From Protonemura montana (lineage: Eukaryota; Arthropoda; Insecta; Plecoptera; Nemouridae), in NCBI GenBank assembly GCA_947568835.1, contig OX387608.1:3634001-3698000 (forward strand): a stretch of DNA of 64,000 nucleotides. The letters are read 5' to 3'. Positions 57,063 through 64,000 of this stretch are shown here, in pieces. Every line of letters starts with the position of its first letter. Position 1 is the stretch's first letter. A program made the position numbers and the translations under genes. The notes below the pieces were generated by a model, which was not told where the DNA came from, made no database searches, and was given only the letters and a program-made list of their open reading frames with translations.

Positions 57063-58237
57063 TAACGGAATACGGGCGTTGTTTTTGTTGCTCGGGGCAG
57101 GAATGTGATTGTTGGAATCACTGTGATCCACGGGACCGTTTAGTTCGGGACATGTGAAGTCGAGACGTGAAACCTGACGCTGTGAAACATTTGCATAAAA
57201 CACGAACCAATCGAAAGCTGGGCGCGGAGGGCTAAACGCGGTGCTTCGTTGCAAACTCTATGAGTTGCGTTGTGGGTGAGCTCAGCGTTTTATTCTTAGT
57301 AAATTAAAGGTTGAATTAAGTCTGGGGAGTGATTATTTAAGTAAGGATTTTGACCAAAAGCAAAAAAAAATTGTTTGAATGAGTTATAAAGTGGAAAAGC
57401 AAGCTTCATAATTGCCTTACTCAAGCTTTCACTCTAAATGCCCGTTTTTTTTCAGTGGGAGGTCAAGTAATTAACTGACCTTTCACAAATAAAAACATCA
57501 TCCGATTGGCTGTTGCTAGCTGAACAACAAATTAACGGACTGTTAGATTGCTGGAGGATCCTATTTATATTGCATAACTCGCTCAATAGTGCATGTTTGT
57601 AATTAATTTGGATTTAATCAAATTATTGTTGCAAACGAATCACTAACAAAAATGTCTTTTAGAGCTGGTTTATCAAAGCCACGTTAAGTAATTAACAAAT
57701 CGTTAACAAACAAAAAAAATTTACTAATTGGCTGTTGCCAAGCAAATAATAAATTAACGAATTGTTAATTAGGTACAGAACCACTGAAAAACTAGCTCTA
57801 GATCATTATTCTCTAGACGAGGATGAAAAGAGATCACAAAACGTGGATTTCATTTCAGATTATGAGCTTAATTTGAGCTGATAGACGTTGATTTTTTTCT
57901 GATTGATAAAATATGCGGCGTGACCTTCAACTATAACCACGTGTAAAAGTTGGGTATTCAAGGTCATTAAATGAAGAAGTTCTCGAGTTATTTGTTCGTC
58001 AATCATGCGGAACTTAAGTTCGGGTGAAATGTGATGCTAAAAGTAACACATTTCTGTCTCAAAAAAGTGATTGTTTAGATAATAAGTCAAAGTCCCAGCG
58101 TTAATTTCAAGCTTTATGCTGAGAAAACGAACCTACCGCTAGGTAGGTGCCACCCGATGGTGCTTGCGGCCGTCCTATTTAAAAAACCTCTACAATTAAA
58201 TAATTACAACTCAAAATATCGATACACGTAAATCATT
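57063..58237. other. Unannotated AT-rich stretch with MITE-like fragments
   Basis: At about 57500-57560 and 57690-57775, attggctgttgc-containing fragments with aattaacgga-type ends recur (compare 155-235 and 48195-48245). No exon recognised. Confidence 0.45.
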
Positions 58238-58555
58238 ATTATTATGTGTGGTGTTTAACGACGCACTGTTTTGACATCTGGCCATGCGGCACTGGTCTAA
58301 TGGCGTCGGTGAATGAGTAGATGATGATGAACCTAACCTAGCGTAGAAGATAGGAGGGGAAACCCGGTGCCGGCACGTAGCTTCTCATATCGAAGACCAA
58401 GGGGACCACCGGCTTAACGTCCCTTCCGAAGGACGGTACAACGCGAACAACAGGATTCCTCCACAAATCCATGCTGTCGAGATGTTGATAAGCAAGGCGA
58501 GTGAAGTTGCTGGACTAACTTTCATCACTCTAACCTCTCTCCCGAACAGTCTCAA
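58238..58555 (-). mobile_element. 5S-SINE body and tail without head units
   Basis: Tail (gtggtgtttaacgacgcact), body (gaaacccggtgccggcacg, aacgtcccttccgaaggac, tccacaaatccatgctgtcg) and the start of the linker (aacctctctcccgaacag). The element is cut off where the first head unit should begin, and a foldback arm follows immediately. Confidence 0.9.
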
Positions 58556-58700
58556 ATGCGAGAGCTCTGCGAGAAATAACAAAATGAAATTTCTTAACAC
58601 TGGAAACGACGGTGACTTCACCTGGCAGCATCTTCCATTTTTGTCGCGTTAAAGCAGTCATTTGGCGGCCATTTCACAGAGACAGTTCAATATTAGCGGT
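58556..58700 (+). mobile_element. Diverged foldback-family arm
   Basis: The sequences gcgagaaataacaaaatgaa, tttttgtcgcgttaaagcag and tcatttggcggccatttcac align with the arm at 50735-50880. It abuts the truncated SINE. Confidence 0.7.
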
Positions 58701-59271
58701 ATGGTACTACAGTGAAACATTACCATATTTTTCCGATTTTAGTGCGAATTTCAAACGTAAAGATAGCGCGAATAAGATGCTTAACTTCACCAACCCATTC
58801 TTAGAGCAGATAACTCAGTACAGAATCCCGGTCCATGAACGTCATTAGCTTCCTACATCAGCCATTGCTCCACGGTAAAATACACATTGAACACCACACA
58901 GCACCATCCAGAGGGCGCCGTCGATGCTAAAACATAATAAAGCGATTTGCCGCCACGAATAAAGCTGAATAAAGCACAACAAAATGGCTGGCAAAGTTCC
59001 AACGTTCGCCACGGGGGGGTCGGCGGTCGGTGACATAGTACCGCCTAAATACTCGCCCTGCCTATTTTCCAAATAAAATAGTAATAATACGGCAGGATTT
59101 ATTGCTTGGTCCATATTATTCGAATCCTTATCATAAAGTTTGTTGATGTCGCCTGGTAAATGTTTGCAGCTGGAATCAAGACCGAGCCAAAGTGTTTGTA
59201 ATTCGGTGTAAATTATGTATCTAATGGTGGCCTGTGCCAGTTTTCAAGAAATTAATTCAGCAAGGAGAAGG
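58701..59271. other. Unannotated stretch
   Basis: Nothing recognised. Confidence 0.4.
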
Positions 59272-59510
59272 AACCGAACGGTTTGGTGTGTTGGTAACAC
59301 AGGTCCTCGTGAGATCACCGAAGTTAAACAACACAGCACTGGGTCAGGTATTGGATGGGTGACTATCATACACATGACTAATTCTGTTCGGTAGAGAGGT
59401 TGGAGGGATGAAAGTCAAGCAACACTGCGCTGAGTTAGGTATTGGATGGGTGACCACCGAACGGTTTGGCGTGTTGTAAACACCGGTTCTCATGAGATCA
59501 CCGCAGTTTT
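59272..59510 (+). mobile_element. 5S-derived SINE heads, rearranged
   Basis: A full 5S head (ccgaacggtttggtgtgttg) is followed by a 91-bp linker unit and then a second full head (accgaacggtttggcgtgtt). The second head ends at gagatcaccgcagttttac. No body. Confidence 0.88.
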
Positions 59511-59524
59511 ACAATTTTTTAGAT

Positions 59525-59580
59525 CAATTTTCTCTGCGGGTTGCATCTGGGGGTTTTGTGCGTGGAGGAGCCGAATTTGA
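59525..59580 (+). repeat. Diverged 46-bp satellite unit next to a 5S head
   Basis: ctctgcgggttgcatctggg and gtgcgtggaggagccgaatt match the 46-bp unit. Confidence 0.8.
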
Positions 59581-60687
59581 GGTCAGTTATTCTAAAAAGG
59601 ACCCAAGATGTCCAGACCATTAGACCCTTTAGCGCAGGCTTTATGACATTGTGTCATAACGTTAGGTCGGTCAGTGTATTCGCTATCATCTAGGGCGACC
59701 ATTACCATAGAGAAAAGTAGCTTCGCTGGAAAGACATATACGCGGGAACGTTCAACAACTTCAACTAGATAAGCAACAAACGATCGTGTGACCCAGGATT
59801 TGGCAAGCTTCTTCCGGCCAAACACCTCGACACAGTTCTCATTCTGATGCATGTGCACATTTGCCTCGGCCCCCTCCCCCCCTCCTCTAGCCCACCCACG
59901 GGGGGGTCGAACAGGGCACCCCGAGCAAGGTCTGCGTCGGAATGTTTTCAAATTTCAATTATCGTTTCCCGATTGGAGACGCACACCGGCCACCCTCGTT
60001 ACCATGGTAACTGTGCCCGTTTGATGGGAAGGGGGGGCAAAGGGTCACGCAATTGTTAAAGTTACAAGGGGCTAATTTCCCTTTTCAGTCCGTTGCCGCT
60101 CAGAGGACATGTGATAATGTTGACCCTATAAAGCTAAACGAGAGGCTACTTAGGCTACTAAGGCTTCATACAAGACTAAACTAAAGGCATACTAAATACC
60201 AGACCAACACAAGAGATGAAAATAAGCAGCTTTAACGTAATGTTTTTAGACGAGACGTGCTCGGCTGAGTTTGGATGGAGCCGGCAATCTTTGGAAGAGC
60301 TCGGCAAAGCTCGGTGAAGCTCGGTAAAGCTCGGTAAAGCTCGGAAGAGCTCGGTAAGGCTCGGTAACGTTTGTAAATGTTCGGGATTGCTCGGAAGTGC
60401 TCGTGTTGCTAGGTGCAAGTGGAAATTTGCCAGGGCAACAGCGTGAACGTCTTCCTGAGATTCGACGCCTCGCGAGGAGGCGGGCAACAAATCAATTCCC
60501 CCCTTCCCCACCCCCACCCACTCCCACTCCCCCACCAACTCACCCACCCACTCCCCCACCCGCTCCCTAACTCACGTAGCACAGCAAAAAGTTTCACATC
60601 TTGTAGAGGGTTTGGGGAGAGAAGTACGTGATAATTACTTCGCCACGCGCGGGCTGGGGACATAGAAGAGAGTAATCTGGTAACCAA
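59581..60687. other. Unannotated stretch with X-box-like motif and short repeats
   Basis: GTTACCATGGTAAC at 59998-60011 fits the RFX consensus. Ten-base agctcggtaa-type units lie at 60290-60400. A C-rich tract at 60497-60575 could form quadruplexes on the minus strand. Open frames around 59592-59951 show no recognised domain. Confidence 0.5.
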
Positions 60688-61760
60688 GCTGATATCAAAT
60701 AACCTGGATAGAGCATAGGATCCAGCCAGCTGATCTCAAATAACCTGGATAGAGCATAGGATCCAGCCAGCTGATCTCAAATAACCTGGATAGAGCATAG
60801 GATCCAGCCAGCTGATCTCAAATAACCTGGATAGAGCATAGGATCCAGCCAGCTGATCTCAAATAACCTGGATAGAATATAGGATCCAGCCAGCTGATCT
60901 CAAATAACATGGATAGAGCATAGGATCTAGCCTGCTGATCTCAAATAACCTGGATAGAGCTTAGGATCCAGTCAGCTGATCTCAAATAACCTGGATAGAA
61001 CATAGGATCCAGCCAGCTGATCTCAAATAACCTGGATAGAGCTTAGGATCCAGTCAGCTGATCTCAAATAACCTGGATAGAGCATAGGATCCAGCCAGCT
61101 GATCTCAAATAACCTGGATAGAGCTTAGGATCCAGTCAGCTGATCTCAAATAACCTGGATAGAACATAGGATCCAGCCAGCTGATCTCAAATAACATGGA
61201 TAGAGCATAGGATCCAGCCAGCTGATCTCAAATAACATGGATAGAGCATAGGATCCAGCCAGCTGATCTCAAATAACCTGGATAGAGCATAGGATGCAGT
61301 CAGCTGATCTCAAATAACCTAGATAGAGCATAGGATTCAGCCAGCTGATCTCAAATAACCTGGATAGAGCATAGGATCCAACCAGCTGATCTCAAATAAC
61401 CTGGATAGAGTATAGGATCCAGCCAGCTGATCTCAAATAACCTGGATAGAGCATAGGATGCAGTCAGCAGATCAAAAGTAAAGTCAGGCAACACATTGTT
61501 GGCAACAGGTAGGAGTTCCTAAATACAAGGTGTTCCTATGATTACAATGCTAATTTTAGAGTTTTTGAAACACGTTTTTAACCAATATCGGCCATTTAAA
61601 TGGTGAAAATGACAAAAACCACTAAAAACTTCTGATGAAAATACTGAAATTAGCACGGGCTCTTTGAGGGAACTGAAATTCAGGGACTCCTAAGATGGCG
61701 GTCTTGGCTTCAAAGTGTCTTCATGGCAACCGCTATCCAGGTGAATCGAGATCAATTCAC
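60688..61760 (-). mobile_element. MITE-like element with 41-bp array A8 and complete flank
   Basis: The array occupies 60688-61472 (about 19 copies). Flank: tgttggcaacaggtaggagt, gcacgggctctttgagggaa, taagatggcggtcttggctt, then closing terminus accgctatccaggtgaatcg at about 61730-61750. Units with gcttaggatccagtcagctg alternate regularly between 60960 and 61140, suggesting a short higher-order block. Confidence 0.88.
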
Positions 61761-61849
61761 GTGCCCTATTTGCAGTACGTCTATGTACTGACTGCACTTG
61801 TTCTGAACCCGAGGCAACTTTACGTCACGTGTTTTCACGGTCTACTTGC

Positions 61850-62127
61850 CCCCATCGAGCACTTGGCTTTCTTTTATTCTGGCTTTGGAACTGTTCGCGT
61901 TCTCATTTCTTTCGCTTCACCGAGCAGTTCACAGTCACATGGCTCCAAGTTCTACGCGTTCCACGGCCTCCACGAACGAGCTGCTCTTGTCGGCAGAAAC
62001 CCAACGACTACCAGCAAGCGAAGGATGGAGAGGAAGCTTGACCGGTACAATGTGCGACCGAACCGGGAAACGAACCCGAGACCTCCCAATTGCCGGTCGG
62101 GTGCTCTATCAACTGCGCTATCCGGGC
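61850..62127 (-). mobile_element. tRNA-derived SINE, head and probable body
   Basis: On the minus strand a 73-nt tRNA-like head (62127 to 62055) is followed by a body running to roughly 61850. The body limit is a guess. The head's gggaggtctcgggttcg also resembles the 69-bp pair at the left edge of the window. Confidence 0.6.
62055..62127 (-). tRNA. tRNA-like SINE head (anticodon position GGC)
   Basis: It folds with acceptor GCCCGGA/TTCGGTC (one mismatch), D-arm GCGC/GAGC, anticodon stem CCCGA/TTGGG and T-arm TCGGG/CCCGG. The T-loop lacks A58 and position 33 is C instead of U. A functional tRNA is therefore unlikely, but a Pol III promoter remnant is clear. Confidence 0.55.
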
Positions 62128-62129
62128 AC

Positions 62130-63015
62130 ACAGATTCAATTGATTGATTGATTTGTTGTCTTTAACGACGCACTGTTTTGACAACTGGCCATATGGCACT
62201 GGTCTGATGGCGTCGGTGGATGATGAGGATGATGATGAATCTAACCTAGTATAGAAGGGAGGAGAGAAAACCCGGTGCCGGCACGTAGCTTACTCCTGTC
62301 GAAGAGCAAGGGGACCACCGGCTTAACGTCCCTTCCGAAGGACGGTTCAACGCGAACAACAGGATTCCTCCACAAATCCATGCTGTCGAGAGGTTGATAA
62401 GCAAGGCGAGTGAAGTTGCTGTACTCACTTTCATCCTTCCAACCTCTCTCCCGAACAGAACTGGTCATGTGTATGATAGTCACCCATCCAATACCTGACT
62501 CAGCGCAGTGTTGCTTAACTTTCATCCCTCCAACCTCTCTCCCGAACAGAACTAGTGATGTGTATGATGGCCATCCATCCAATACCTGACCCAGCGCAGT
62601 GTAGCTTAACTTTCATCCCTACAACCTCTCTCCCGAACAGAACCGGTCATGTGTATGATAGTCACCCATCCAATACCTGACTCAGCGCAGTGTCGCTTAA
62701 CTTTCATCCCTACAACTTCTCTCCAGAACAGAACTGGTCATGTGTATGGTAGTCACCCATCCAACCTGACCCAGCGGAGTGTTGCTTAACTTTCATCCCT
62801 ACAACCTCTCTCCCGAACCGAACTGGTCATGTGTGTGATGGTCACCCATCCTATACCTGACCCAGTGCAGTGTTGCTTAAATTTTATCCCTCCAGCCTCT
62901 GTCCCGAACAGAACTGGTCATGTGTATGATGGTCACCCATCCAATACCTGACCCAGCGCAGTGTTGCCTAACTTCGGTGATCTCACGAGGACCGGTGTTT
63001 CCAATTCGCCAAGTG
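62130..63015 (-). mobile_element. 5S-derived SINE, complete, about six head units
   Basis: It runs from the tail (ttgattgattgatttgttgt, ttaacgacgcactgttttga) through the body (aaacccggtgccggcacg, cttaacgtcccttccgaagg) and 91-bp head units (62500-62960). It ends in a true 5S head (cttcggtgatctcacgagga, ccggtgtttccaattcgcc). It is inserted directly beside the tRNA-like SINE head. Confidence 0.92.
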
Positions 63016-64000
63016 TTCACGCTAGTGTTGCCATGCTCGAGGGTCGACGAGCCTTGAAAGTTGCAGCGTCGAGCTTTTACCGTGATTGGTCGCTGCTCGA
63101 GAGTTAATAGCGCTGATGACAGGAAATGCAGTTTGCACCAACTCCCACCCAACTTCTGGAAAAGTTCTGAGTGCTTTTTGTGCCGCTCTTCGTGCTCCTT
63201 TCACAGCTCGACTTGCAGACGTCAAGCACTTTTACGTTGTTTTCTCGTTGCAAAGTATGGTGCATCCATCTGCTTTGCCCGAACTGGTACTCTAGATAAT
63301 TTCAACAAAAAGTCAATGTTTATCTCGGCTCAGCGTTAATGTTCAACTTTCTGCTGAGCAAACGAGGCCGCTAACACTTGGTAATGGAAGCTTTAACGAA
63401 TTTCCACAGTTAAATAATAACGAATCATAATCTTGACAAATGTGTGTATTAATTGTTGAGGTTAGCATTAACCAGGGTTCTTATTTGCATAAGAGTATTT
63501 GCGAGAAAAAAAACGAGTTATAAATTGCTGAACTCTCAAATTGACGTCGACTCCACCCAGGTGCAATCGCCATCTTGTCCTGTCCAGTAGTTTCGGTCCA
63601 GTAGTTCCGGTCGACATTGTTTTGCCAAGAAAACTTAACTTTAGCACTGGGACTCTACTAAGCATACAAACCCAACGGCGCCAACACATTTCAGTTGAGT
63701 TTTAGAATGTCTACATATCCAATTACACTGACAGCTGCCGAATTTTTGTTTTGAACTTACCAAATTAAATCATGTTCTTGTGTGTGTGGAGGGGGGGGGG
63801 GGGGGGGGGGGGGTTGAAGCCGTTACAACGTTCTCTCCGGCAGATCTTATCTGCTTTCTCTTGGAACACCTTTCATAGCAGGACAGAATCTTAGACCCTC
63901 AGATTCAAATTTAAAGTTACTTCAATAACCTAGCCTCGTCCTCTTCGCACCTCACTAAAGAAGAAGTGGGGGAGGGGGATAGAGCCATGCCCTCCCCCCC
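63016..64000. other. Unannotated stretch with 23-G run
   Basis: G-run at 63791-63813. A fragment related to the 53-bp unit at about 63640-63680. No exon recognised; possible continuation beyond the edge. Confidence 0.4.

Noticed and set aside
59592-59951. 119-codon minus-strand frame near an X-box
   Set aside because: The frame has no ATG at its 5' end (it opens on TTG) and no recognised domain; the X-box proximity alone is not enough.
62008-62199. Open frame reading through the tRNA-like SINE head (ARIAQLIEHPTGNWEVSG)
   Set aside because: This is the usual translation of a tRNA-derived SINE, not a protein.

Overview
The window looks like non-vertebrate animal nuclear DNA. CpG is not obviously depleted, there is no operon-like gene packing, and the sequence is dominated by minisatellite arrays and short non-autonomous transposable elements. 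By hand count roughly a quarter of the window is tandem repeat, in about 18 distinct unit families, and a further tenth or more is one SINE family. I cannot name the species. A SINE with a 5S rRNA-derived head and minisatellites that grow out of element ends would suit a marine invertebrate (mollusc, brachiopod, hemichordate or similar), but that is inference.

One protein-coding exon is recognised with confidence: an alkaline phosphatase exon on the minus strand at 13783-14018, with good splice sites at both ends and the family metal-binding GDG motif. No flanking alkaline phosphatase exon was recognised, so its introns are long and repeat-filled or the exon is an orphan. A second, weaker minus-strand candidate is a first exon starting at 27880, next to three evenly spaced RFX X-box-like sites and a CpG-rich stretch with an ETS-type site. 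Most other long open frames are by-products of tandem repeats.

Layout: 1-3.6 kb holds a 59-bp array and the first 41-bp array. 5-10 kb holds a 5S-SINE and two more 41-bp loci. 10-13.2 kb is a run of 73-, 53- and 31-bp arrays. 13.7-14.9 kb holds the exon and another 41-bp locus. 16.3-17.5 kb is a 13-copy 5S-head array. 19.3-19.9 kb is a 68-bp array. 21.5-23.6 kb has two SINEs. 25-25.7 kb is a hexamer array. 26.4-29.1 kb has two tRNA-like elements and the X-box cluster. 30.6-33.2 kb has a 41-bp locus, a 114-bp array and a foldback element. 33.2-36.8 kb is mostly unique. 36.8-43.5 kb has SINEs, a 95-bp array and a 41-bp locus. 45.6-47.4 kb is an 87-bp array. 48.7-52.3 kb has SINEs, a 47-bp array and an inverted 41-bp locus. 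52.9-57 kb has 46-, 72- and 26-bp arrays. 58.2-63 kb has SINEs, a 41-bp locus and a tRNA-derived SINE.

The most interesting pattern is shared across families: several arrays seem to be amplified pieces of dispersed elements. The 91-bp units are the promoter-bearing head of the 5S SINE. The 41-bp units contain the terminal repeat of a MITE-like element. The 47-bp units match the outer end of a foldback element. The 73-bp units and a GTGCTW hexamer array belong to one composite repeat. Several arrays also carry higher-order (multi-monomer) duplications.
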